Shown here piece by piece: positions 47,971-59,181 of a stretch of 64,000 bases of DNA (positions are counted from its first letter, which is position 1; every line of letters begins with the position of its first letter). Source of the stretch: a virus; the IMG/VR virus record IMGVR_UViG_3300035180_002574, positions 1 through 64,000 of that record; one strand, given 5' to 3'. The position numbers and the translations under genes were made by a program. Below the pieces are notes generated by a model that saw only the letters and a list, made by a program, of their open reading frames with translations, was not told the origin of the DNA and searched no databases.

Positions 47971-50394
47971 ATGACAACATATTTTATGAGAGCATACAAA
48001 ACTAGTGCGCCAACTGGTTATGTTCATTGGTCTGTAGAAAATGCTCCAGATGCAACTGGTACAAATTCTGGATATTCTCCAGGTGAATTAAGAAATATTA
48101 CAGTGTCATATGCTTCTGGAAGTGGTGGCGGCGGTGTTTCTGTCGACGGACATCAGCTTAATAAAGATATCATTGAAGTAGCAATGACTAAAAGCGGTCT
48201 TAATGTAAGTCTTATTAGTCCTAAATCAATAATTATTGATGGTAATTATATGTATGTGGGACAGCATGATCCCTATGGAAATATTGAGGCTAATAAAATT
48301 TGGAGATTTACTCTAAATGGCACTGATGTTACTGATGCGACTTATGTAGATTTATATCCAATATTGTCACTTCATTTTAGAACTAAACAAGCAATGACTG
48401 TTAGGGATATAGCGCATGATGCTACATATTTGTATGCAACATGCTGGGATACTGGACAAGTTGCAATTATTCAAAAATCTACTTTTACAGTTGTTGGATG
48501 GGCATCTATTCAAAGAAATGTCGGAAATGCAAAATTAAATGCAGTAAGCGTTGCAACTAGTTATGATTATGATGGAATTACAGATGGATTTTTTTATGTG
48601 ACATCAGTTGGAGATGTACAAAGAATTAGTAAATTTGAGACTTCAGTATTATTGGGTCAAGAGCCATTAAATAATGTGGCAGCTTCTGGATATAATTTAG
48701 ACACACTTCATGTTCGTTGGGTAACATATGCAAATGGCAATTTATGGGTAACTGGAAATAAAGCATTTGCATTAAAACAAATTAATCCTGTAAATATGGG
48801 CTTAACGCATACCGTTTCAACTTTAGGAGGAAGCGATAGTTCTATGGTCGCTACTTATGCATTCGGATCTATTTGGGTCGCAATGGAAAGTGGAGATGTT
48901 TATAGATTAGATCCAAATACATATACAACAAATGCTGGATATCCAATTACTTGCGTAAATAATAATACTCCTGGCGATATAGTTATGGGTCCAAATAAAA
49001 ATGGGATACCAAATACTTTAATGTATATTTCAGATCAAGAGGCTTCTGGATTTAGTAGCATTAATCCGGCTACAAATGTTCATGAATATTTTCAAATGGG
49101 GTCAAATGGACAGGTTGAAGGTATTGCAATATCTGGAAACAATATATATTTTGCAGATCATGGTGCATGGGCAATTGATTATTTTGTAAGAACAACAGGG
49201 CAAACAGGTCATTTGTTTCTTAATAAAGAGCAATTTAGTGTAACACAAAAATATACTGCTATAAGTGGAGATATTAGAACAGACATTAATAATACTAAAG
49301 TTAATATAATTAATGGTGCAAGAATAATGAATGATTTAGGTCATGCTAATATGGTTTTGAAATCAGAACAAAACTATTTTGATACACCATCAGGATTGGC
49401 ATATGATTCTAATAAAAATAACTTATGGATTTCTGATGCTGGAACATCTTTTCTATACAAATATAATGAACAAGATAATTTTTCATATAAAATGTATGAG
49501 CTTGGTGAGCTAAATGTTAATAATATCAAACTAAATAAATATAATAAAGGAATTGATGGCATTAGGAATATTACCATTAATGGCAGTTATTTATTTGCAA
49601 CCCCAACATTTAGTTCAGATTATTCTACTTTTGTAATAGATTTGGACGCAGAAAAATTAATTTGCATTACTGAAGGTACAGCATCAAATGATGATAGAGT
49701 AGATTGTGTTATTGTTAATAATAAATTATGGACATTAAGTTTAACTACATTAGACAAATATGATTTAATAAATGTTACTGATAGAAAATATCCGATTATA
49801 AAACCAATATACTCTATAGTATTAAGCAGCACTGGCGTATATAATACGGCACTAGCGACTGATGGTAGATACATATATTATTCTAATAAAAATGGGCAAT
49901 TATTTTACGTAGATTCTACGTTAACTAATCCTGATACTAAAAGCTTGTGGACACATCCTTTTGCAAATGGCGCCAATTCATTAAAATATGCAAATGGATT
50001 TCTTTGGTATGCAGCTTTTGAAGGCATCTATAAAATAGATGTTTCTAATTTAGCATCTCCAGTAGCAACTTTAATAACAGGCACTAATACAAGTAATAAT
50101 AGCTGGGTTGGCACAGTATATGCAGAGGCATCAATATGGTCTGTAGAAAAAAATACTGGAGCTGGAATGGTTCAAATTGACACTTTAACAAATGCGGTCG
50201 TTAATACTTATATAAATAGTGCCAATGATAGGTTTACTAATATATATTATAATTCTGTTAATAATAAATTATATTTAACTAATCTTAGCTCTCTATCGAA
50301 TGCTCAATCAATTGTATCTTATGATGCAGCATTCCCAGGTTCTGGATCAATAAATAGTCAGGGTCCGCTTGTTTTGCGTTGGAGCGCCCCATAA
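47971..50394 (+). CDS. Second fibre protein with propeller-like repeats, 807 aa
   Basis: GAGGA precedes ATG 47971, 10 bases after the first fibre gene. MTTYFMRAYKTSAPTGYVHW is unlike the first fibre's N-terminus. The body repeats strands such as YANGNLWVTGNKAFALKQIN and ATDGRYIYYSNKNGQLFYVD, as in the first fibre. It lacks the C-terminal shared module and ends SGSINSQGPLVLRWSAP, a sequence nearly repeated in the first gene (GPLVERVRLSQ). It is probably a companion adhesin or adhesin subunit. Confidence 0.8.
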   Translation: MTTYFMRAYKTSAPTGYVHWSVENAPDATGTNSGYSPGELRNITVSYASGSGGGGVSVDGHQLNKDIIEVAMTKSGLNVSLISPKSIIIDGNYMYVGQHDPYGNIEANKIWRFTLNGTDVTDATYVDLYPILSLHFRTKQAMTVRDIAHDATYLYATCWDTGQVAIIQKSTFTVVGWASIQRNVGNAKLNAVSVATSYDYDGITDGFFYVTSVGDVQRISKFETSVLLGQEPLNNVAASGYNLDTLHVRWVTYANGNLWVTGNKAFALKQINPVNMGLTHTVSTLGGSDSSMVATYAFGSIWVAMESGDVYRLDPNTYTTNAGYPITCVNNNTPGDIVMGPNKNGIPNTLMYISDQEASGFSSINPATNVHEYFQMGSNGQVEGIAISGNNIYFADHGAWAIDYFVRTTGQTGHLFLNKEQFSVTQKYTAISGDIRTDINNTKVNIINGARIMNDLGHANMVLKSEQNYFDTPSGLAYDSNKNNLWISDAGTSFLYKYNEQDNFSYKMYELGELNVNNIKLNKYNKGIDGIRNITINGSYLFATPTFSSDYSTFVIDLDAEKLICITEGTASNDDRVDCVIVNNKLWTLSLTTLDKYDLINVTDRKYPIIKPIYSIVLSSTGVYNTALATDGRYIYYSNKNGQLFYVDSTLTNPDTKSLWTHPFANGANSLKYANGFLWYAAFEGIYKIDVSNLASPVATLITGTNTSNNSWVGTVYAEASIWSVEKNTGAGMVQIDTLTNAVVNTYINSANDRFTNIYYNSVNNKLYLTNLSSLSNAQSIVSYDAAFPGSGSINSQGPLVLRWSAP

Positions 50395-51480
50395 TTATGT
50401 ACAAAAACTAAGATTAGATTTAATTCTATTAACTTCATTTTCTGGAAGTTTACCACTAGATAACAGGGCTCTGTTTAAAAACAGAGCCTCTTGTTTTTTA
50501 CCAATATAGAACGCTGCAATTGCAAGCTCATCCATAATCTTCCAGTCATAACATCCTGTATCTACAAATAATGAATCTTGGGGTCTAGATATACTAGACC
50601 CAACTTTGGCATAAAAATAGGCTTTATTAAATAATTTCATCTTTCTACAATAAGCACTTAAATAGCATAATGCTTCGTTTCTAATAGGTAATAAGTTGTG
50701 AGCTAATAAATAACTTGTCTCTATCGTATTTAGATCATTTGGTTGAATTTTTTCTAATAATTTCCCGATTTCTAACGCTGAAACAAATTGTTCTTCAACC
50801 CATCCGCCCATAGAAATTCTTTTATTATAAAACTCTATTGCCTTATAACAATTATTATGATTTGTTATACTAGAATCTCTATATGATTGAGCGCAATAAA
50901 AAACATATCTCTCATTATTTGGCTCTTTTAATAATGCCTTTTCAAATATTAATGCATCATTATAATACTTATTTGGATCTTTTGATCTACTACCAGTGCC
51001 TCCAAAAATAATGCTAACATTTTCTAATTTTGAAACAACTGTATTTGGAGGAGCCTCTAAATATTCATGAAGGACTCCAACCCATTTGCATCTAATATCG
51101 TTTCTAATTAAATGAGGTCTTTGATACGTAATTGAACCATGTTTGATTTCTATTTTATAGATAGGATCTTTCAATTCATTAAATGCTAATTTATCATTTA
51201 CCAATAATGTATCATCTGCGTCAATCCATAAAATATAATCAGATTTATTATAAGATAAGTCGAGCGCTAAATTTCTATTCGTTTCAAAATTTTCCCAGGC
51301 ATGCTCATGAAGCTCGCCAGGAATATCTTTTAAATAATCTCTAATAATCTTTTGAGTTTCATCTGTGCTTCCGGTATCACAGATTACCCAATAATTTATA
51401 AATTGTTTTACAGAGTCGAGACAATCTTTAATGCAGTGTGCTTCGTTTTTAACGATCATTGACAGACAGATTGAAGTCAT
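50395..51480 (-). CDS. Family 2 glycosyltransferase with TPR-like repeats, 361 aa
   Basis: SICLSMIVKNEAHCIKDCLD and VICDTGSTDETQKIIRDYLK form the GT2 nucleotide-sugar site; DYILWIDADDTLLVND carries the metal-binding DAD. This layout (SMIVKNE, DTGSTD, DADD, then helical repeats) is typical of bacterial and phage GT2 enzymes. Residues about 180-340 are helical and TPR-like. It may decorate fibre or host glycans. It sits between oppositely oriented fibre blocks; stops converge with the fibre gene. Confidence 0.85.
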   Translation of the reverse strand: MTSICLSMIVKNEAHCIKDCLDSVKQFINYWVICDTGSTDETQKIIRDYLKDIPGELHEHAWENFETNRNLALDLSYNKSDYILWIDADDTLLVNDKLAFNELKDPIYKIEIKHGSITYQRPHLIRNDIRCKWVGVLHEYLEAPPNTVVSKLENVSIIFGGTGSRSKDPNKYYNDALIFEKALLKEPNNERYVFYCAQSYRDSSITNHNNCYKAIEFYNKRISMGGWVEEQFVSALEIGKLLEKIQPNDLNTIETSYLLAHNLLPIRNEALCYLSAYCRKMKLFNKAYFYAKVGSSISRPQDSLFVDTGCYDWKIMDELAIAAFYIGKKQEALFLNRALLSSGKLPENEVNRIKSNLSFCT

Positions 51481-51539
51481 ATTACAACATATACCAGTTT
51501 AACCTATAGCCTTTAAAAATTATAATTTTAAAGTTTGCC

Positions 51540-52256
51540 TATTTTCATATTAAAGAGTCAGTCCTATTCTTAAAAGATATCTGTTGAATTGTTCCTGGAG
51601 CTGAAGGTAATATAATATTTATAGTGCCTATAGTCGGATTTATAGATAGATATCTATCTGTGCTAATAGCAAGATATGGTGACGTATATCCATCTCCAGA
51701 TCCACCATATGGTATATTAGAGCCATTTATATTATAATTGATGATATCCCGCCACCACTTCCGCTTCCTCCTAAATAGGCGCCGGCGTGCCAGGTTCCAG
51801 TTAATGTTCTAAATGCATTTAGATCTACTGACGCTGTATTAACATCAGTTAGCGTTATTTCGCCCGGAATAATTTGCTTATCTAAATTATTAAACACAGT
51901 AATTACCACATATTTATTATTGAAATTATGAGGAATTGTTAATATGCCAGAGCCATCTAAATAACCATCTGTGAATGCAAATATATAACCATCACCAGTA
52001 GCACCTGTGGCTCCGGTAGCGCCTGTAGCCCCAGTTGGTCCTATTATACTAGTATGTGTATGATATCCATCAGCATTACTATTATCTGTTAATTTTTTAA
52101 TGCAGTAGCTATAACTGTTGATCCAACAGAAATATCTGCAATTTTAAATCTATTAGATTCTTGATTTGGTAAATTAATTGTAGTGGATATAAATTTATAT
52201 CCATCCCAAAATATACCATCATACTGATTTATAGGTTTACCAGCGAAACTTATTTA
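51540..52256 (-). pseudogene. Decayed collagen-like fibre gene
   Basis: Read in several frames: SFAGKPINQYDGIFWDGYKF (compare [21 protein letters not shown] in the intact neighbour) behind an ATA instead of ATG; then, after an A-run, TDNSNADGYHTHTSIIGPTG and [12 protein letters not shown]; then FNNKYVVITVFNNLDKQIIP; and after a G-rich tract INYNINGSNIPYGGSGDGYT. Three frame changes and the lost start make it non-functional as it stands. Confidence 0.65.
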
Positions 52257-52293
52257 TTATCACTTATGATTAAATATCAAGTTATTTAAACTA

Positions 52294-54400
52294 TTATAAT
52301 ATATTCCATTCTGTACCATTCCATACAAGAGAGCGTGCGCCATAATTAATTGCAATTGTGCTTACTGATGACCCATCTATTGTATTTGTATTTCCAGATA
52401 TAGTTATATTATTTGTCGCGGCATCGCCTTTACCATCTTTAATATCAATTAAATCTCCAGCAACTAGAGATGTATTTGGTAAATTAATTGTAATTGGTCC
52501 AGCAATAGTTTGATTTATAACTAATATTCTCCAACTAGTTCTTGCAGGAGCATATGGGCTAGTCCCCGTATATAAATCGAATACGCTTGAAGCAGATGTC
52601 CCAGTAGCTCCTGCAACTTGTTCAATTATATTCCATTCAATTGAATTATAAATAAGTGTAATTGATCCCCAATTAACTGATATTACGCTAGAAGATGCTC
52701 CATCTATTGTTTTACCATTTCCATTAATAGTAATGTTATTACTATTTGCATCGCCTTTTGCGTCTTTAACAGTAACTATATCTCCATTAAGTGGCGTAGC
52801 TGGCAAATTTAAAGTATATGGTGCGGGCGTAGACTGATTAACAGCAACTACCCTCCATGATGTCTCTGATGGCGAATATGGTCCAGCCAATGGCTGGAAA
52901 TCCATTTTTCTTATTCCAATTATCTTAGTCACATCAATATTTGCATCTGCTGCAATATTATTATTTGTTATGAGCGTGGGAGTCCATTTGCCATAATTAA
53001 TAATTGGATTACCAGATAGATCGTATCCAGTTTGAGTTGTTGGTGACCACGCTAATACATTATTTGCTACTGGCACATTAGGTGCAATACCATATCTTTG
53101 TAATCTTGTAACTACATTATTATCAGAGCGTCTATAAACATCTCCAGTCATGGAGCGAGCATAAAATCTTTTAGGTTCTCCAACTGCAAATGGAGTCATA
53201 GAATTTACATATGAGCCATGTAAGATATTACTATTAGAAGAGCTGCAAATATACACAGTATGGCTAGTGGTAGATACCGCCATGTCATTAAGAGTTATTA
53301 ATGTTGGAGATAAATTAAGTGATACAGCTGCGCCAATAACTGGATAGCCAGCACCGCCATTCGAACAATCAACTGGCGTTAATTCGTTAGCATATCCAGT
53401 ATATTGATTTGTAGATATGATAATCATACTAGCCGTGCCTGCTGAATTTATAATTCTATTATGAGGGGCAGTTGGGCTAACTGCTAATGGAGTATATGTT
53501 GCTTCGGAAATACTTCCGCCTGCAGCATAATTAAAATATCCATCTCCATTGCCACCATCAACGCCAACAATAAAATTACCAAAATAGCTCCAATCAAAAT
53601 CTATCATTTCTGCTGTCGCACTTGATTGTTCTGTTATTCCGTCTAAAGTAACACTTGTAAGCGATGTTGTTCCAATAGGGGGCTTTGGCGGGAAACCAAA
53701 TGATCCTGGTATTTGCTTATGACATACCCATGCCTTTCCATCAAAGATTTTTAAACGTGATGGTATACCTTGGGCAGCTAAAGTCACAAATGTGGATGGG
53801 GTAAGATTACTAGAAGTAATTGTGTTTAAAGTAATTGACCCAGTAAACATATTAGCTGTAACTATAAGTAACCTAGAATGTGCAGAGTCCCACGCAATAT
53901 CTTTATATGATAAAGGGAATAATATTGATCCAGTTGTTGAGATATTATTCGTTACTGGGTCAAACCTTGCAATATTGTCTCCACCCATAGATTGGGTTCC
54001 ATTTAGAATGAAAACACAACCATTTCCACAAGCCAATCGGAAACTAGATGTTGAAAATGATGATACATCATATGAGGTATATGCATAGTTATTTCCTACA
54101 TCTGTTCTAATTAAATAACCATTGCTAAATGACCAAACTACGTCTGATCCGCCAGTTCCGGCACCCCCTTCAACTGCTATTGCGGTTGGGTTCGCCCCCC
54201 CTCTGCACCGCCTGCAACCTCCATAATTTCACCGCCAGTCAATGTAGGTACAGTTAATGTTGTGCCTTGAATTTTACTTAATGTTTGGCTAGTATTTGTT
54301 CCAGATAAATCTCCACCAGTTGTAAATTTAGTTTCTGTAACAAATTTATGTCCATCCCAATATAAGAAATCATTAATATTTGCTGGCTTTCCAGAATGAC

Positions 54401-54404
<4 letters not shown>
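52294..54404 (-). CDS. Fibre/adhesin protein, split by a poly-G frame change
   Basis: ATG 54404 overlaps the stop of the collagen-like gene. The first frame ([20 protein letters not shown], ending [11 protein letters not shown] at 54177) and the long second frame (from about 54180, [20 protein letters not shown], to TEWNIL) join at a run of seven G (54195-54201 on the plus strand as C). One base more or less gives a single protein of about 700 aa. The body is beta-rich. Two tandem C-terminal copies of the shared module ([40 protein letters not shown]) end it. Phase variation is possible. Confidence 0.65.
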
Positions 54405-54988
<584 letters not shown>

Positions 54989-55044
54989 TTACCCTCATTA
55001 ACTTTTAATTAAGTTTCATGAGAATGCCAAAATGTTAGTATATT

Positions 55045-55215
55045 TTATATGTCTGAAGTAAGTCTTTTAAACTCTTCTTTAGTTATTTCAACGGCATTAG
55101 TTATCTTTTTAAGATTATTTAGCTGGTCTTTTGCAGAAATTATAATAATTATTTTATCAGGGTTATCTGATTTTTTACATTCAATATACGACTTATCATC
55201 AAATTGTATTTTCAT
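55045..55215 (-). CDS. Hypothetical protein, 56 aa
   Basis: ATG 55215 follows AAGGAAA and overlaps the stop of the 24-codon ORF upstream (AAATGA). MKIQFDDKSYIECKKSDNPD continues IIIIISAKDQLNNLKKITNA. A small alpha/beta protein with no recognised family, lying just outside the IS element. Confidence 0.6.
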   Translation of the reverse strand: MKIQFDDKSYIECKKSDNPDKIIIIISAKDQLNNLKKITNAVEITKEEFKRLTSDI

Positions 55216-55286
55216 TTGAATTTCCTTACACTAGCAATAACCTTGCAAACACCACCGTCATCATCTTCTAATAGTGAACTACTCAT
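55212..55286 (-). CDS. Short ORF at IS edge, 24 aa
   Basis: MSSSLLEDDDGGVCKVIASV then RKFK; its ATG overlaps the tnpB stop. It is coupled to the 56-aa gene downstream. Probably the 3' part of a gene interrupted or displaced by the IS insertion. Confidence 0.35.
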   Translation of the reverse strand: MSSSLLEDDDGGVCKVIASVRKFK

Positions 55287-56406
55287 CGCCTAAAGGCGAG
55301 GGCTTCTTGGATCGTCATTGATCCAACATATGATGGTTGAGTCATCATAGCCTGTTCCAGGCAAAAAACGTTATCTGCTGCATTCTCATCTCGATCATAT
55401 ACACTTCCACAACTACAAGTTATTGTTCGATCTGAAAGCTTCAGATCAATATGTATCTTGCCGCACTTATTACAGGTTTTAGAAGTGTTTCTCGGATTAA
55501 CTAAAACTAAATTATTGGTCTTATAGCCGAGAAAAGAAAGAAACTGTGCTAATTTAGCATTACGAATGCTTCTGTTTAGGTTCGTCCATTTACCTTCTGA
55601 CATTGATTTAACAGATAGGTCTTCCGCATAGATCGTATCATATGTTGAACCAAGTCTTTTAGAGACCTTATGCTGATAGTCATTGATCTTTCTGACTTTC
55701 GCATCATACAATCTATTTGCTACTTTTTTAGAAACTTATACTGATTAGAGCCTTTCGTCAAATGATCGGCTCTACTTTGCACTTTAGCGATTTGCTTATC
55801 GAAATACTTGCTATCAGTTCTATTCTTGATCTTTGTTCCATCGGTAGTAACTACTAAATATTTCAATCCAATATCTATACCGATACTACCAGTAGCCTGT
55901 TTAGCTTCGATATAATCTGTTATAATATTGAGATAGAACTTATTGTTCTTATTTGAAATGCTAACTTGTTTGATTTGACCTTTCAAATCTCGATGTTGCA
56001 CGAATGACATTTTGCCATATACTTTAGTGATTAAGATACCATTTTCAATCTTGAAGCCAGATTGAGGATAACAGATACCAAAGAAGTTTTGACAGCTGCG
56101 AAATCTGGGAAAGCCAGCTGTCTCTTTAGACTTAACTCTTCTAAAGAAGGCTTGATAGCTACGATCTAATCGTAGTGGAACTTGCTGCAATACTTGACTA
56201 TGCATCTCATCTAATATTGGCTCGCTTGCTTTTAAGCTAACTAATTCTGCTTGCTGTTCTTTTCGACCAATCTTAATGCCATTCTTATAGTTTTCGATAC
56301 GTTGATTGAGAAAATAGTTGTACAACCAGTTAAGTTTATTGGCGTGTTGCCATAGCTTGACTTGTTGATCTTTGGTAGGATATAAGCGGTATTGAAAGGT
56401 TATCAC
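55283..56406 (-). pseudogene. tnpB: TnpB (OrfB) RNA-guided nuclease, one frame change
   Basis: The first frame (56406-55720) gives MITFQYRLYPTKDQQVKLWQ and the RuvC first Asp (SIGIDIGLKYLVVTTDGTK). The second (to 55283) gives IYAEDLSVKSM (catalytic Glu), the zinc finger CNKCG/CSCG, YDRDENAADN (third Asp) and the end EALAFRR. A run of six A near 55715 lacks one base for a continuous protein of about 374 aa. The 3' end and the IS right end probably encode the guide (omega/re) RNA. Homopolymer miscall or real mutation. Confidence 0.85.
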
Positions 56407-56835
56407 TCTTGCTCTGCTCTTTGATTTTCAACATACTTCTTTAAGACATCAATAGACACATTTCCAGTAGTAGAAAGAAAATAAGAAGGTGACCAAAAAC
56501 TATCTCCCCATAGCTTATCTTTTAGAAAGTCTTTGTATTTTTCTCTTAACATTCTGCTGGAACGACCTTTTAAGATATTGATGAACTTGGTTAGTTCCAA
56601 AGTGGGTTTAGTTCTAAACAAGATATGCAAATGGTCATCGCCACATTCTTGTTCAATAATTTCTACCTCAAACTCTTCTGCTATTGTTTTCATAATAGTT
56701 TTCATAATAGTTTTCAAATCAGCAATCATCAGATCGTCTTTGAAGACTTTCTTGCGATATTTAACTACCGTTATGAAGTGGTAGCAAAGCGAGAAAACAG
56801 CGTTGTTAGTTCTATCAGTTCGATAGATTTTTCAC
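56403..56835 (-). pseudogene. tnpA: TnpA Y1 (HUH) transposase, frame change at 5' end
   Basis: From GTG 56835 one extra A in a five-A run separates the start from the frame YRTDRTNNAVFSLCYHFITV; VKYRKKVFKDDLMIADLK continues to the open frame. DDHLHILFRT is the HUH motif and LKKYVENQ holds the catalytic Tyr. It would cut single-stranded DNA at IS ends. It contains a short duplication (MKTIMKTI). Without the 5' fix, a truncated product from ATG 56729 would lack part of the first strand. Confidence 0.8.
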
Positions 56836-56930
56836 CTACCATATTATATATCGTAGTTATTGGTAGATTTGATCAACTTTCTGCATCGTATTCATCCCAC
56901 TGCCTAAAGGCAGGGGATTTCTGCGGTCTG

Positions 56931-57069
56931 TCAGGTTAAAGCTTCTTTGATATCTGTTTTATTTGCATCAATCAATTCATTCAATAGTTGAAGGGCTTGA
57001 TTAAATGATAAATTAGAATAGCCTTGTCAAGGTATATTTTTTAGTTTCTAATAAAGCAATATATTGCAT
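56931..57069 (-). pseudogene. Short gene with frame change beside the IS
   Basis: ATG 57069 follows AGAGGAAA. MQYIALLETKKYTL is continued in another frame by QGYSNLSFNQALQLLNELID and ANKTDIKEALT. The length is not a multiple of three. No family is recognised. It directly borders the left end of the IS element. Confidence 0.45.
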
Positions 57070-57159
57070 ATCAATTTCCTCTATTCGTTATTGAGATTGC
57101 CACGTTATGTTTTCTAGACAAATAGATCGAAGCGTCTTTATAAAGAAAATCTCTAACTT

Positions 57160-57799
57160 TTAATGCAAACTTACCCTTGAATCTAAGTTGTGGAGTTTTT
57201 TATTATGATAGTCTATATTATTTGAACATTTAAAACTACAATCTTTTTGTAATATCTTCTTATATGTTTTAAGAAATTTTTCAGTTCCACGTATAGAGCT
57301 ACATAGTCTATTATTAGATAATTCTGAATTTATAAAAAAGCTACCATCACCATCGAAATAACCTCTCATGAAATGATGTTTAAGAGGATGTTTTTCAAGC
57401 CATTTGGGAAATGTATAAATCAAACTTTTCTTTGGAACAATATTGAATTTAATCAAATCATTTGCTATTTGTTTTGATGTAATTAGTAATTTGCTCTCCC
57501 ATACATCATTCCATTTAGGATTCTTTTTAGAATTTTTTATTAGATAATTTTTAATTGGATTAGTGCTTTCTAATAAATTTCTAACTAATTTCAAATGATC
57601 TTCATCATTTTTCGATACAGAAATCAGAAATCTGTAATCTATGATTGATATAATTGCGAGTTTTATTTGTTTTAGAAATCCTAATGCACCCATCTGCCGC
57701 CATAAATCCTGCTAAATAAAAAGATCGTTCAGTTTCTTCTTGAAAAATATTATGATTGACTTTATATTTTGAATGGGATTTCTTTTGGATATGGGTCAT
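57160..57799 (-). pseudogene. LAGLIDADG homing endonuclease, broken by 7-bp duplication
   Basis: The first frame (ATG 57799) holds SFYLAGFMAADGCIRISKTN, the first LAGLIDADG helix; the second holds HHFMRGYFDGDGSFFINSEL, the second helix. Between them ATTTCTG is tandemly duplicated (near 57625); deleting one copy restores LQISVSKNDEDHLKLVRNLL and joins the halves. The start lies inside the 3' end of the methionine aminopeptidase gene. Such endonucleases spread themselves by cutting intron-less or endonuclease-less alleles. Confidence 0.8.
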
Positions 57800-58592
57800 T
57801 CTGTTTCCATGTTATAATTTCGACCCTATCCATATGCACAAATATTGAGTGTTCTGTGTGGGCGCCAATATCTGGGGTTAAAACGGTCCAATTATCAGAA
57901 GCTACTTTGGTTTCTGGAAGATAAATCGTTAACATCGGTTCTATTGCAATTGATAACCCGGCAGCTATTCTAATTCCGGTATTTGGATCTGATTTATTCT
58001 CAACGAATGGGCTTGCATGCGGTTTATTATACTCTAAGCCGTGCCCGCCATATTGTGTAACAATTCCAAAACCATCATGTGCTGCAGATTTAGCTATTGC
58101 ATTGCCAATAACCCCTAATCTTTTACCAACGCTAATTGCCTGGATTCCTTTGAGCAATGCATTTTCTGTAGCTTTTATTAAAGCGACGTGTCTTATATTT
58201 TTAGGCTTACCATAAATGCAAGTGATAGCCGAATCAGCAATAGCTCCCTCATAAGTAGCTCCCAAATCAAAAGATACGACATCTCCTTCTTGAAGAACAT
58301 AATCTTTAGGTATACCATGCACCAGCTCTTTATTTACAGATATGCAAACCGCTTCTGGAAAGCCTTTATAGCCTTTAAAAGTCGCAGTACATCCGGAATC
58401 TAGGATGATTTGTTCTGCTTCCAAACTGAGTTGTCTAGTGGTTAGATTTGTTTTTTGTTCAACCAACCTCTGTAAATGAGTCAAACAATGAGCCACTATT
58501 CTGCCAGCAATTCTTTGCTTTTCCAGCCATTCGTTATCTTTCAATGTAAAAAAGCCACTTGTAGAAAATGGCTCTTTAGTATTTATTCTCAT
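57762..58592 (-). CDS. map: Type I methionine aminopeptidase
   Basis: GFPEAVCISVNKELVHGIP has the first active-site His; GDVVSFDLGATYEGAIADSA holds the two metal-binding Asp; TQYGGHGLEYNKPHASPFVE the metal His; AIEPMLTIYLP and HTEHSIFVHM the two Glu. It removes initiator Met from nascent proteins. 276 residues; the last few (KQNDPYPKEIPFKI) overlap the endonuclease gene and may have been added by its insertion. Phage copies are known in some large phages. Confidence 0.92.
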   Translation of the reverse strand: MRINTKEPFSTSGFFTLKDNEWLEKQRIAGRIVAHCLTHLQRLVEQKTNLTTRQLSLEAEQIILDSGCTATFKGYKGFPEAVCISVNKELVHGIPKDYVLQEGDVVSFDLGATYEGAIADSAITCIYGKPKNIRHVALIKATENALLKGIQAISVGKRLGVIGNAIAKSAAHDGFGIVTQYGGHGLEYNKPHASPFVENKSDPNTGIRIAAGLSIAIEPMLTIYLPETKVASDNWTVLTPDIGAHTEHSIFVHMDRVEIITWKQNDPYPKEIPFKI

Positions 58593-58609
58593 TTAACTTT
58601 CTCCGAGAA

Positions 58610-58882
58610 TTATTTAGATTTTAATCCAGACTTAATTCTATTAGCTTCTTCAAAAACACCGCTGTTTAATTGTCGGCTTTCAATTAAAGCTTGCCGCGCC
58701 GAACCATAATCAATATATTCTTTAAACTCTGGAGTACTTAATATTTTAATGATCTTCTTATCAAGAAGAAGGAGCATTGCGCTCATTTCCCCCAGCGTTT
58801 TTCTATCTATACTGCCATTGTTTTGTGACGTAGCTAAATAGCCCCTAATTTGTATTAGGGACGTTAATTCGTCCAGTTTCAT
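58610..58882 (-). CDS. Hypothetical helical protein, 90 aa
   Basis: MKLDELTSLIQIRGYLATSQ starts an all-helical protein (LGEMSAMLLLLDKKIIKILS; ARQALIESRQLNSGVFEEAN) with a basic end. No domain is recognised. It is in line with the genes around it and lies 2 bases from the next start. Confidence 0.65.
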   Translation of the reverse strand: MKLDELTSLIQIRGYLATSQNNGSIDRKTLGEMSAMLLLLDKKIIKILSTPEFKEYIDYGSARQALIESRQLNSGVFEEANRIKSGLKSK

Positions 58883-58884
58883 AA

Positions 58885-59169
58885 TTATACCTTTGGTGGT
58901 AAAGCTCCGCCACGAATAACGGTGCCATCTTCATGAATAGCATCCGCCTCAGTCAGACCATATCTCATATATATTTGAAGAACAACATACTTGTATGCTA
59001 GCTCTGCATTTTCATTTTGAGCAAGAGCTGCTTTAGCTTCTGCTAAAGCTACCTGCTTTTTTGCCTTTGCCAAATCTAAAGCAGATCTGTCGGCATCTGA
59101 AATTTTTTCTATAATTACAGGCTCAGAGGGAGTGGCTGGTAGTGTTGGAGTTTTTACATCTTCTGACAT
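58885..59169 (-). CDS. Hypothetical protein, 94 aa
   Basis: MSEDVKTPTLPATPSEPVII begins with a Pro/Thr-rich tail, then an Ala/Lys/Glu helix (LDLAKAKKQVALAEAKAALA) compatible with a coiled coil and an acidic end (YGLTEADAIHEDGTVIRGG). It is similar in build to short phage proteins of unknown role. 12 bases after phoH. Confidence 0.65.
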   Translation of the reverse strand: MSEDVKTPTLPATPSEPVIIEKISDADRSALDLAKAKKQVALAEAKAALAQNENAELAYKYVVLQIYMRYGLTEADAIHEDGTVIRGGALPPKV

Positions 59170-59181
59170 TCTGGCTTCCTT

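Larger units (their letters stand above)
55283..56925 (-). mobile_element. IS200/IS605-family insertion sequence
   Basis: Contains tnpA (Y1 transposase) and tnpB in the same direction with overlapping ends. The left end has the hairpin TGCCTAAAGGCA (56901-56912) and the right end GCCTAAAGGC (55287-55296), the subterminal hairpins recognised by Y1 transposases. There are no target duplications, as expected for the family. Exact ends are uncertain. Both genes have frame changes next to A-runs. Confidence 0.85.
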
